Source: Membranipora membranacea
Taxonomy: Eukaryota > Bryozoa > Gymnolaemata > Cheilostomatida > Membraniporidae
Assembly: GCA_914767715.1 (NCBI GenBank)
Contig: OU612065.1
Span: 23,064,001-23,128,000, forward strand
Reading direction: 5' to 3'
DNA length: 64,000 bases
The notes beneath the pieces are model-generated. The model was not told the origin of the DNA. It was given only the letters and a program-made list of their open reading frames with translations, and did no database searches. Numbering within the stretch: the stretch's first letter is position 1; every line of letters starts with the position of its first letter. The translations under genes were made by a program, and so were the position numbers. Of this stretch, positions 37,944 through 50,100 are shown piece after piece.

Positions 37944-39315
37944 TTAAGGTAATGTCAAAGACTGATCCGAATATCAACATATTATATACCGTTGGAAAGC
38001 TGCCGAGCTACTGAAAATGAATGGCTGAACAAAAACTTGATTAGATGACGTTGTGTCATTAAAGGGAGGAAATGAGGCAGAAAACGCTGTTTTTTTCAAA
38101 GCAGATGGAGGAGTCAAATTAATTGCAAGAAATTTCAAAACAGGTGGAATGTATACTTAGAGATTGAGTTCATAGTAAAATTTGATTTTCTTTGATATAT
38201 GACTAGTCTTAATTGACTTTTTACGTCACGCCATACAACGCATTTTTTGTTGTGAAGCCGTGAAAATATGTGAAACTTCAATCATTAATTCAGAACAGAT
38301 CGTAGGCTCGAAACAAAATTAATTATTATTTTCCCTTAGAGTACACTTCAAATGTCATACATATTGACTTTCAACAAATTAGCTTGCATTTTGCGAAAAC
38401 AGTGGACTGTCGAATACACCTGATATTTTTCGCAACTTTTGCATAACGTCAAATGTGCTGTCCAAATGACCATTATTGTGGCCAAACAAAGTTCTTTTGA
38501 AAGTTCTCACATACGAAGCCGCTTTTATTACCCATGGTGCACGCAGGAAATGCCAACAGATTTTTTCACTGCATCTTCGTTTTTCTTGAATTTAACGCAA
38601 AAGAATGGCCAAAAACACCTCAAAAGTCTCAAAAAATAGCTGTTTTTTGGCATTCTTTTGCGTTAAATTCAAGAAAAACGAAGATGCAGGGAAAAAATGT
38701 TTTGGCATTTCCTGTGTGCACCATGGCTAATGAAAGCGGCTTCGTATGTGAGAACTTTCAAAAAAACTTTGTTTGGCCACAATAATGGTCATTTGGACAG
38801 CACATTTGATGTTATGCAAAAGTTGCAAAAAATATCAGCTGTATTCGAGAGTCTACTGTTTTCGCAATATGTAAGCTAATTTGTTGAAAGTTAATAGGTA
38901 TGGCATTTGAAGTGTACTCTAAGGGAAAATCATAATTAATTTTGTTTCGAGCCTATGATCTGTTCTGAATTAATGATTGAAATTTCACATATTTTCACGG
39001 CTTCACAAAAAAAAAATGCATTGTATGGCGTGACGTAAAAAGTCAGTTTAGACTAGTCATATATCAAAGAAAATCAAATTTTACGATGAACGCAATCTCT
39101 AAGTATGCATTCAACCTGGTTTGAAATTTCTTGCATTTAACTTGACTCCCCCATCTGTTTAGGCAAAAACAGCGTTTTCTGCCTCATTTCCTCCCTAAAA
39201 TGACGCAACGTCATTGGATCAAGTTTTTGTTCAGGTATTCATTTTCAGTAGCTCGGCAGCTTTCCAACGGTATATGATATGTTGATATTCGGATCGGTCT
39301 TTGACATTACCTTAA
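37944..39315. mobile_element. 1.36-kb near-perfect palindromic TTAA element
   Basis: The element at 37948-39311 starts GGTAATGTCAAAGAC and ends with its reverse complement GTCTTTGACATTACC. TTAA abuts both ends (37944-37947, 39312-39315). Each arm is about 665 bp and the two match almost base for base as reverse complements, with a spacer of only about 30 bp near 38630. It fills most of the GPCR intron between TM3 and TM4. No transposase frame is present; short open frames occur at mirror positions only because the arms are copies. A piggyBac-type foldback is the best reading. Confidence 0.88.
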
Positions 39316-40119
39316 AAGTACATTTGTGAAGTTAATATTTATTTCTGTTGCAATTTCAGACATTAAACTTCTTCACTTGGAGGAAAGGAGTAGCGGCTTG
39401 TTCAATCATGCCCATACTTGTTACTGCGATCTTTTCATAGGCTGGAACTCTGCAACATCAAGTAGTGACAACAGAGTCTGTCTCCTGTACAGTCGCGAAT
39501 ATTGATCAACCAGCAGGCATTGGTTTTTCCATCACCAATTCGGCACTGACTGTTGTCTTACCTGTCACAATTTTGCTCTTCCTCAACAGGGCAATTATTG
39601 TACGCATAAAACAGATCGTAAACACCGGATACACACCGAATAGCAAGAAAATCTCCAAATTAGATAGTAGTGCTGGCAATCCGTCCTCAAATCATCAGCT
39701 CAATTTAGTGATCAGCAACAGCAGAATCACTTCCAAAATATCCGTCATTCAATGTTCTTGGAATGTTATGAGATGGTGGAGATGGCGGAATGCCGACAGG
39801 TTCCTGATGACTAGGCAAACACCCGCAACATAGAGAAAGCAATGTATGACGTAAGTACTAGTGTATTACATAGTAGAAAGAAATATAGTGTAAATTAGTC
39901 ACTTATGAAATGAACACATTGTGTATATCTCCGTTGCGGAAATAACAAGCTGTTTTCTCAGTCCAACCATCCCAAATCCACACAGGATGAGATTTGGTTA
40001 GATTTTATGTTTATCTATTCATGAATGCTTGGCAGGGCGCCGAGTGTTATTCAGGGAATATTTTTATTAGTGCAATGCCTTTGAACGCCAGTCTTGATTA
40101 AGATCATGCTTGATCCCCT

Positions 40120-40219
40120 TTCACTGGTCAAGCTGCAGGCAAAAAGTTCAGCGGCGTGACCAGTGGAGGTGGAGCAACTCCAGATGCAGGCATAGGAACC
40201 AAACTGGGTCTAGTCTTGA
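40120..40219. mobile_element. Decayed copy of the GCCTGCATTC mini-MITE
   Basis: Shares GCGGCGTGACCAG and the GGAGCAACTCCAGATGCAGG arm with the better copy at 40887-40999. Its ends are eroded (AAGCTGCAGGCAAAAAGTT on the left, GCAGGCATAGGAACCAAACT on the right). It lies in the second GPCR intron. Confidence 0.5.
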
Positions 40220-40706
40220 TTTTTGCTCTAGTTAGGAAAGCTGCTTATATTGCTTTATGTTACAATGAGGAACAAGGTAATTTGAAATGCTGCTTATTTT
40301 GAGGAACGATGATGAATTTACTTTATTCTTCTCCTATAGGAAGGCAACCAGGATGGTGCTGAGTGCTTCTATCGTATTCACTGCATTCATACTGCCCTCA
40401 TCGGGATTATGGGTGTACCGTCGAACAAGCTCTTACAATGTAGAGTGTAAAACAACCATGGTAGTAACTTTTCTAATAACTACTTTACAGTACCTCAACC
40501 ATGCTGTGAACTTATTTGTGTATGTTTTGGCAAACAAAAACCTAACAATATGCAAAAAATCACCATTGGCAGTTATTTTGTAACAGCCATCACTTACTAC
40601 TACAACTACCATCCAGTTAAATACTTTCATAATTTTTATATTATTTTGAGATCTAACTAGCTTTCAGTCAGTGAGGCATATTATACATCTTATCTCATTT
40701 CAAACT

Positions 40707-40712
40707 TTTATT
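40707..40712 (-). terminator. Candidate polyadenylation signal of the zinc-finger gene
   Basis: AATAAA on the minus strand, 438 bp beyond the zinc-finger stop codon. It is the first clear hexamer seen there and lies between that gene and the GPCR 3' end, which are tail to tail. Confidence 0.35.
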
Positions 40713-40886
40713 TGGACAGAACAGACTCATAACAAAAATATCCATTTCATTCATACTTTTCCACTCAAGGATACCAGCATTTTCCATATATTATATCAGG
40801 ACGGTCATTATCAATCAAATTGAATCATATAGGTTACTTCGCAGAAACAAAGACTGACTTAATATGCACATTAGCCTAATCAAGAC

Positions 40887-40999
40887 CAAGTTTTGTCCAT
40901 TTGCCTGCATTCGGAGTTGCTCCCCTCCCTCCACCTCGCCTAATGGCCTGCGGCGTGACCAGAGGAGCACTGGAATGCAGGCAAAGTGTATCAAACTTG
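40887..40999. mobile_element. 113-bp mini-MITE, GCCTGCATTC family
   Basis: The left arm (GTCCATTTGCCTGCATTCGG, then AGTTGCTCC) and right arm (GGAGCAC, then GGAATGCAGGCAAAGTGTA) are imperfect inverted copies of about 35 bp, with outer AAGTTT/AAACTT. Same arms as the copy at 44825-44913. Confidence 0.65.
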
Positions 41000-41149
41000 A
41001 TCTAGCCCAATCTAACATACTTTCACCACCAGAGGTAAATTTAGGTCATAGAGGAAAATATGAGAAGACTGCCAGATCACGCTACATAAGAACAGCACCA
41101 AATGCACCATATACATCAAAGTAACAGCGGCACCTTAGTCAGTGATATC

Positions 41150-44100
41150 TCATTGATTTGAGGTGAAATCATCTAGAATGTTACTGAGATCTGGGTTATC
41201 TTCTATCTGACTAGTGAAGGTATATCTGACTAGCTCCTGATCCGTAGCAGTGACTAGAGTTTGGTCGCCTACCACTACACCCTCCTGTTAAATAATACAG
41301 TAAATAGTTGCTGATTACAAACTCAAAGGAAGGCTGGAGACAAGATAATCCAGATTCCAGTTTGAGAACAACTTTGATGAGATGAAGAATGAAACATTTG
41401 ACTTGTTTGTCAAAAATCAATTGTCTCATTGAGATCAGCCACATGGTTTTACAAAAATGTGAAAGTCATATAATTTGAGAACGGATAATATTAGGGTGCT
41501 GGTCATAGAAATATATAATAAATAATTGCTCTTTGATAACTAAATGTTATGAACACATCCAGATACCATGTGCAATCTTGAAGAATATAGATGAAGCCTT
41601 GAATACAGTTTAGACAGCGCATATTTGTTACTGATACAGAATGGCTACTCAATGAAGCCTGCAATATAAGATATTTCTACAGGTCATCTCACCAGCGGTT
41701 GGTGAGTGGTATTCTACAGAAAGTGAGGCTATCAGCAGAGGAGGGGCGCAACTCCAAATACAGGTAAACCCGACAATAAATGCATTAAAAAAAAGAATTG
41801 ACGTTATGCCTATAACATACCTGATTGACTGTGGTGAGCCATTGATCCAGACTGGTAGTAATAGTACCATCAGCAGATACAATATTAGCTTCACTGGCCA
41901 CCATTGATGCGCTTACGACTACTGAGTTATCGGTGACCTCATCGCCTTCTACCACGCTGCCGTTCACAGACGCTATTGTTTGTGTGGTGGTAACGACATC
42001 GCTGCCAGCAACGGAGTTATATATATCTATAGAACCTGGTATGACTTGAGCTACTGAAGAGGATATCTCCATAGGGGTGGGTATGTGTGCTTCAGAAAAT
42101 AAAGAGCATATAGAGTTTCGGTGGTAATGAAATAAATGTGTTTTAAATAAAGCAAAACACAAATCGCCAAGGCTGTTTTTCTTGTACGGCAAGAAAAGTT
42201 TGAACACCATACAAGCATGTCTCCAATTCACTCAGCAGTATTATTCAAATTAGGTTTCAAGTTTGTATCCAATAGACCCTTCTTGCCAAAACTTCCTCAG
42301 TAAAAACTAATTACAGTATTTAGGATACAGCTATTCACAAATAAACTTACTGGTTGAGAGTGGTAGCATGGCTTGTTCCTTCTGCTGCTGTTGACGCTGT
42401 CGGGCTTTGTGACACATCTCAGAGTTCACTGAACTGTCTGTACGTGCCGAACCCTTCTCCGATCTCTCCTGTACAGGGCTGCTGATGACTCGAGAAGCAG
42501 TGTCAGCTTCGGCAAGCAGAGGAGCGGGTAATATCAGCTCTATATGCTTCTCACCAACTTTGGTATTGACAACTGCATTGTGAGTAAGGTGAAAGTAATG
42601 AGTAAACGGAAGACAGATGACAAATACTGATATGCCATATCATAACGACACAACATTTATATTTAAACACATGTTTGGCTAATTTTATCAATATAAGTAC
42701 ACAATTTCCTTTTCTTAGAACTACCAGCTTTGATTCAAATTACAGAAACCATAGCATGAATAAAATGACCAACACCTGATCTCCCTTGGAGGGTATATCT
42801 ATTAAACAGGTTTAAAACGTTTCTGAGATGTAAAACTCTGTGTTAAGTAAGTTTGATGAATATTATTTTCGTTGATTTCAGTAAGTTCACAATAATAGCT
42901 TATATCAGATTTCAAAATATTTCTAGGCCAATTCGCTAAATTAAAATCCATGAAAATTAGTCATGTATCTTGATATATTTACCTGTAAGACCCTGATGGG
43001 ACTGATTTGGGAGATCAAAGTTCCAGTCTATGGCACCTGTATCAGCTACACTACTTGTGGCTATCACCGTCTCATCCATAATTATGTCCTCCTGTCCCCC
43101 AGCGGCCTCAGCTAGTTCTGAAATAACACATCGCATTCTCTTATACAGTTGGATATCATTTTCCGGTGCTATCTGAAAGCCATACTACAGGTTTTCTGAG
43201 CTCAATTTTGAGCCTATTCTTTGAGTTGCCAAATGGAGATAGGATATTGCCAAGGATAAGCTCAAATTCGAGCTCAGAAAACTGCCTTATTCACTTGTAT
43301 GCACTCTTCAACTGATAATTGAGGGCCATATGCAGTCTAACTTTTCTGCAGTGACTTTTTAATCGTGGAATATAGAAGAGCTCCTTTTGAGATGAAACGA
43401 TAATAGCATGTCTATGTTGTATACAGGAAATATTTGTCTTTCGTGTTTATATTGAAATTCATCGGAATGGAGTAGAAAACTTTTGAACATTTGATAAATT
43501 GCTCATACAGTATCCTTCCGATGTCTCGGAAGTGCTATATTTGCCAATTTCAATGCAGAGTGTTGTTGGAGGTTAAAAGAAATGGTTACTAAAGTCACAA
43601 CAGTGATGGGTAAATGTACAAACCTAGAGAGTACTGCTTTTCCATAACAAGCGGATGGTGGGCGTTTATGTGTTTAATGAGTTGAGGTTTGGTTGAGAAT
43701 TTGGCCTCACAATGTGCGTCTGGACATATGAGCATCACACGGTTAGCTCTCACTGCGTGTCTCTTTAAATGCATCAACAGCGCACTCCTGGTGGGGAAAG
43801 CCATCTTACAACCTGTAATAAGTTGATAAAGAGATGAAAGCAAGGTGATAATTGTTTATCAGCATTGCTGTCGTATTCAAATTGTTTGTTGTTAAACTGC
43901 TGACTGTATTGAATGAAGTTAACACATCAGAGCACTACATGGGAAATCCGATAAAAAGATTTCTTTTTAAATGTAATGCTCTGGCCATAAACAGTAAAAG
44001 TAATTATCCCCTCTCCATGCATGACAAGATAACTCATGATTTTACTGGACTGGTCAAAGTCGATGTAGTTAATTTATATGAAGCACAATGAGGAAATGCA

Positions 44101-47100
44101 ACAGCTGCCAATTATGATAGAGTAACAAGAACGAAAAACCCACAATACCAGGATTACAAATTTACCCACCTTGTTCGGGACATTTGTACGGTTTTTGTCC
44201 ACTGTGCATTGCTAGATGGTTCTTCAAATGGTCAGGTCGATTGAATGACTTTGTGCAAATATCACAGACAAACGCCTTTGATTCAGAATGTCTCTTGGAA
44301 TGTCTGTTGAGGGCTGAGCCAGTGGTGAACGTTGCCGTACAGCCATGAAATTTACATTTGAAAGGCCTATCATCTACAAGACAATGATCGAAAAAATTCA
44401 AGTCATGAAAGATTTGGAAAAGGTACACAGATAATGAGCAGAGATCACAGGACCACAAAAACTTACAAATTAACTGTGGTTCGAGTTTGATGATAGCAGC
44501 GCTGACTTAGTCGCCGATCAACAAATAATGAACAGCCCTTACAAAGATCAATGACCAACATGTTGATGTATAAAAGACCTACCATTATGATTTCGTAGAT
44601 GTATATCATATCGACTTTTCCACTTAAATGTTTTACCGCAGCCTTCAATAGGACATGTTAGAGCCATACTATCTCTCTTTTTATGTCCGAGCATGTGCCT
44701 GGTCAGACCCAGCTTAGAATGGAACTCCTCACCACAGTCCTCCTCCGGACACCTACATAAACCAGAGGAGAGGTAGTTATATGTTTAAGTTATACACGCT
44801 AATGATCGTTCAAACCTAGACAAAGTTTAATCCAGTTTGCCTGCATTCAGAGTTGCTCTCCCACTGATCAGTGAAAGCAGAGCTAACCTGAATGCAGGCA
44901 AGCTGGATCAAACCATAGATATTGTGGGGTCCTGCTTTACCTAATGTCCTATCCTATTTTCTTATATGAGACAGGTGTCGTGACTGACAGCATACATCAG
45001 TGCAATCATTTTGGTAAAGATATGTAAGTAAAGAGAAATGATAACGAGTAATTTCATGTGCTTATCTCATAGATATAAAACTGATTTTATTTCTATGGCT
45101 TATCCACAGGACTATTTTAGATTCAGATATCAGGAGTCAATTTCTGTAATCCAAGCACAGCAAATCTCAGCAATGGAGGTTAAATAAACTCAAAGTGTAT
45201 CAATAGCATTCTGCATACCCTTTCCCCGCAGAGGAGATTATTGTGCACCTGTAGAGGGTTAACACTGTTGCTTACCTGAACTCTTTAGGTTTATCAGGAT
45301 GGACCTCTCTGTAATGTTTGTGTAGTTTAGACTCAGCAGTGAATGTAAGCTCACAGAGTTCACACTCTATAGCCCTGTTCCTATCATTGTGTAACATGTC
45401 CTGGTGTGTACGCAGATTCCAGATAGAGGCGTATCTCTTCCCGCATGAATCACACTACAACGGGCCAGTAAATCATACTATATGACGACTGCACAAGGCA
45501 GGCATTGATCCAGCAGTAAATATGCAGCACTTATAACATTTATAATAATTTGTAAATATTGAACCAAAACGGAGAATTCAGTAGCAAAATCAAAATGTAC
45601 CAAATCAATTTGAGGAATATGGTAATTTCAGAGTGTATTGTACATCTAATTTTGATGCGGCACACCAAAACCCAACATGCTACCCAGCAATGACGGCAAT
45701 TCCGAAGAGTATTGTACTTATCATTGCTGATTTACTGGAGTGAAAAGAAAAACACAACCATGTTTGTCCATCAATGTTATAACAGCTTACAACATGATCT
45801 TTGATCTTCAGGTGACTTCTCTCATGGTTCCTCAGTCGGTAGGCGTCAGTGAACGCCCATTTACACCCTGGTCGTTGACATTTATATGGCTTCTCCACGG
45901 CATGCTTCATCATTTCATGCAGACGTAAGCTGTATGACCTGGGGAATGTTCTCTCACACTGGAGACATCTGTACTTCGGACCATCATTAGTCCCCTATAA
46001 TGAGAAAGATGAGGCATATAATCACAGCCATTCATTCTATATTGCAGGATAAAGGATGGATACTTACAAGTATGCTCAAATATTAAGATGTGATGCTGGG
46101 ATGTTTGATAATTTAACCCGTGTCATCACTGATTTTCTCAAATCAGCCATTTTTTAAAAGGTCTTAGACATAGACCTACTAATAATTATTAGTAGGTCTA
46201 TGGTCTTAGATGAGCTCCCAATGACTGGTGAGATAATATCACACGCCATAGCCAAGACAGTGGGACAGACTGTTAAATTATATACAGTTTCATGGCACAA
46301 GGAAATGTTTAATATTGATGACTTGATGATATTCACAGCTAGCAAACAATCCTGACTGCCAGCTTTGAATACTTATAATTGAGCTAGTGGAACAACAGAG
46401 AAGTTACCCTCTGCTACTACATTGTATACATTTATGTCGTATTTGAAAGAATAACTTAATAACCCAATTAACATCAGCTAACATAGTTTACAATGAGCGT
46501 AATTACTTACCTTGTCAGGAGGTAGCAGCTTTACTTTGGAAACTGGAAGCATCACAAGAGCTGAAAACAAACATTATTCTATCACATCTAGGTGGAACAG
46601 ACAGAGGGATAATTTTTACGACTTGTCACAGGGGCATAAAAGGTCCTAGCCAGTCCGGAAAAACTTATGAGGGGGCACACCCCTCCCAAAACAACAAAAC
46701 TTGCCAAGACAGTCTACCAAGATCTGTACTCAGTAGCCGCCAAGTGTTGACAAGTAGAAGTAGTCTTGTCAGTTATGAAATTCATCAATTTTGAGATGAT
46801 TCCTCTCACACAGAAGATTTCACTTACTTATGGTGGTATCATCATCTGAGGCATTAATAATAACAGGTCTCATCATAGCAGCAGCCTCCCTCAGCTGCCC
46901 TGTGTTCACTTTGAACATCTGAAATAACAAATCGATGATTATCAGCTCAACTATGATTTAAATACTTAGCATTAATGAAAATTGGTACTAAAAAAGTATG
47001 GCACAGTAATATTATGAACAATATTGCTAACAATGAAACTGATGAAATAGGAAGTGGCCACAGACATCAATACACCATCATTTGTTTGTCTTTGACTAAA

Positions 47101-50100
47101 GACAGACCTTGCAATTTAGATCACAAACTCACACCTGCCCAACCTTACCTTTTCACCGTGGCTGGTATGTACAGTTATGGTTGTAAGCTCCTGCCCCTTC
47201 CCACTGAGTATTATAGGTGCGTGGTCAGAGGATAGAGCTGCCATCTGTTCCTCAGTAAGGGGGCTCTCCCTACCGTCCCCAGACAGCTTGATACTGTCAT
47301 TCATGGGGTCAGTAGATGGTGCTGGGGCTAGATTTGGTAACTCTTTTGGTCCAACAGACTGCTCAAACTCTAGACCCTGGTCAGGCATTCTCTCTAGTTC
47401 TTGAGGGGTCATGAGAGTATTACTCCTGTCTAGTTCACTACCACCGGCCACAACACTGACTCCACGAAGAGGTTTAGCTGTCGAGCTTGTGATTGGAACT
47501 GCGTCATCAGTAGAGGTACTAGGCTGATCAATTCTGAAAAAGGTATAAGTAGAAGTAGAGAAACATCGATGGAAGATGAGGTAGACAAACAGAAAAAGAA
47601 CTGACTAGCTACACAAGACCCAAATTTGTGATCTGCACTAGGTCATAATGATTGCAGCTATTTGAGAGGTTGCAGAATATCTCTCAGAACATGAAACGAT
47701 ACAAGATACGATAACTCCTTGGTCCTGCAACCTCTCTTATATGAGAAAACATCCGAAACATACTTATCATGCATCAGGTCAGATTATCCTACTTACATAA
47801 AAGGTGGTGGCCGCTCATCTACCGGCTCTAACCGACTGTCAATGAAGTTGTTAAGAGGAGGAAGGTCCATAACATCACTGAATATATCCAGTATATTCCT
47901 AGAGTTTGTGGGGCTGGATATGTCGACATTACACATGGGTAAGGGTAATGACAGATCCAGAGCTGCCAGAATGCCATGGTCGCCTGGAAAGAAGAGCAGC
48001 TCATTACATCATATCAGAGAAGTTAGAAAATTGTTGAGTGTAATTAACATTATGTGAAGCTCCCCTGGCCGGAAGGCAGTCGGACGATGGAGAAAGGTGT
48101 GTCCAAAGTTAGGGAGCTTAAAAAAGATGCACTCATTCTGATAACCTAACAACCACTGTTGTTTTCCAGGCTCTGAATTGCAAAAAAAGTTACCTTGCCA
48201 AAAGAAGTTTATTGACCATTTTTATTTCAGCTGCTTTGTTTTCCTGTCATAAATGCCATTAGACAAATTTCACACTTTGTTTCCTCTGTATATTTAATGG
48301 TAAAAATTCTTTTGATGAGAACTTTCTATGTATATGGTAGATACCATGCAAGGAAATGCTTGAAAGACAGCTAAAAACTCACTACAAGGGGTCCCATCAA
48401 CGGGCCATGTAAGGCCAACAACCCTAACACGTACGCTCTGTCGCAAAGGGTGGCAATGGTGGAGTGGAATGAGCAATGAGACGAGAGAACACAACTCTGT
48501 GTAGTGAATAGCGGGCACGCTAATTAGCGCCATCGACCCATTCGTTTTTAAGGGGATAGTGAGATGGAGCAATCGGTTAACACGCTTTCTATTCACTGCT
48601 GGGCGATTGGTGCCGCAGAAGTTGTGGGTTCGAACCCCATTGGGAGAGCTTCCAAGGTTGATTGTTCTAGCCCCCTCATGTATACCTCTTCTGGTAGATA
48701 TCAGCAAGAAACAATGCATTCTGAAATCTACCTTTGAGTGTTCTACTCCAGTCAGAGCTGAGTTCAAAGGCCTCCCAGGCTAAGGAGGACAGAGGTACCG
48801 ACTTCTCGATATCATCAACATCATCCAGTACATCAGTCGGGTCATCGACTTCATCACAGTCCTTATCGGATAATCTGTCATCATCATCTTCTTCATCACA
48901 GTCATCTAGAAAACAAAAAAATATGAATTAAGCCTAGGGAAACATTTAAATCAAACCATGTCCAACCAATTTCACTTCTCGCCTCACATTTACCTTGAGA
49001 CAAAGCAATGTTCGAATTAAGCTTTATTGCACAATATATTTATATTTAGTTGCCGTGGTGCAATTGATAAGGAATGGATCTTTCAACCGAGAGACCCCGT
49101 GTCCGATTCCCAGCGGATCACGGTGGTGCCAGGAAGGGCATCCAACCTCAAATTCTCCTGTGCCACAATAGTACAGTCTGTAAACCCTTGCTCATACAGA
49201 AAAAAAACAACTGACATCCAGGTTTCACACTATGTATCACAGGGTAGCAAGACTGAGAAAAACAAACCACAGTTTTTATATGTATTTATTTCATAAAATA
49301 GGTTCAAGGATCACACTATACCGATATAGTTACCTGGCAAGTCGGCACTTATAACAGGGAGTCCTTTGTGTTCCAGCTGTGGCGTTGGTGAGTCTACATC
49401 TCGGATTATAAGAAGACTTTTATCAGTCGCTGAAACACTGACCACCTGCTTCTAGAAATAGTAAGAGACAAATATTTTGAGATTAATTACTGGGCAAAAT
49501 CAAACAAATCCTGGGGATCTTTAATTAGAATATGCTATGCTATTACCATGGCGCACAAAATCATCGCTCATTCGATCCTTCAATTAGACAAATACGTTCT
49601 CTAACCATTCACTCAAACTGCATATAGTCCCATACATGAGTTACAGGGGAAACCATTGTTCTGTCAATGAGTGAGGGAACGAGACCCGTGCAAGTCTATG
49701 GGTCACTCATGTCATATGCATGGATGGATTGCTACTCTAATAATGCTGCAAGTTCCTTTCGATTCCAATTTTCATCATTGTGTGGTGGATGTTTCAAAAT
49801 CCTCAAACACCCCCAGCCAACGAATCTGGGGGGTCTTTCAATTAGAAACAGCCAAAATCGCAATATTATCGCTCACTCACTGAGTGAGCGATACCTGCTA
49901 GGGGTCTCGCTTTCAGATCGCTCAGTCACTTGATGGAACTGTATACATTCTGAGTGAGCGGTTTGGGAGCGCTTTTCTCTAATTGAAACACCAAGAGAGT
50001 GATAATTTTGAGCGATGTGATAGTGATGTGATAGTGATGTGATAGTGATAACTTGCTTTAGTAAAAGATCACTCTTTCTAATGGAAAGACCCCCCAGATT

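Larger units (their letters stand above)
37427..40582 (+). pseudogene. Class A (rhodopsin-like) GPCR, TM3-TM7, two in-frame stops
   Basis: Three exons share one frame: 37427-37552, 39360-39850 and 40340-40582 (stop TAA). Exon 1 holds TM3 with the conserved Cys (ATCGLVFVLVK) and an ERF version of the E/DRY motif. Exon 2 holds TM4 (ACSIMPILVTAIFS), extracellular loop 2 with a Cys, TM5 (LTVVLPVTILLFLN) and intracellular loop 3. Exon 3 holds TM6 and TM7, with NLFVY in place of NPxxY. Exon 1 appears to end at a GC donor (CTCAAG before GCAACT). TAG at 39438-39440 falls where TM4 normally has Trp, and a second TAG is at 39831-39833. TM1-TM2 were not found. Most likely a young pseudogene; the family beyond class A is not recognised. 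Confidence 0.7.

Noticed and set aside
38439-38879. Several overlapping open frames within the palindrome as a gene
   Set aside because: They are short, mirror each other because the arms are inverted copies, and have no recognisable domain or splice context.
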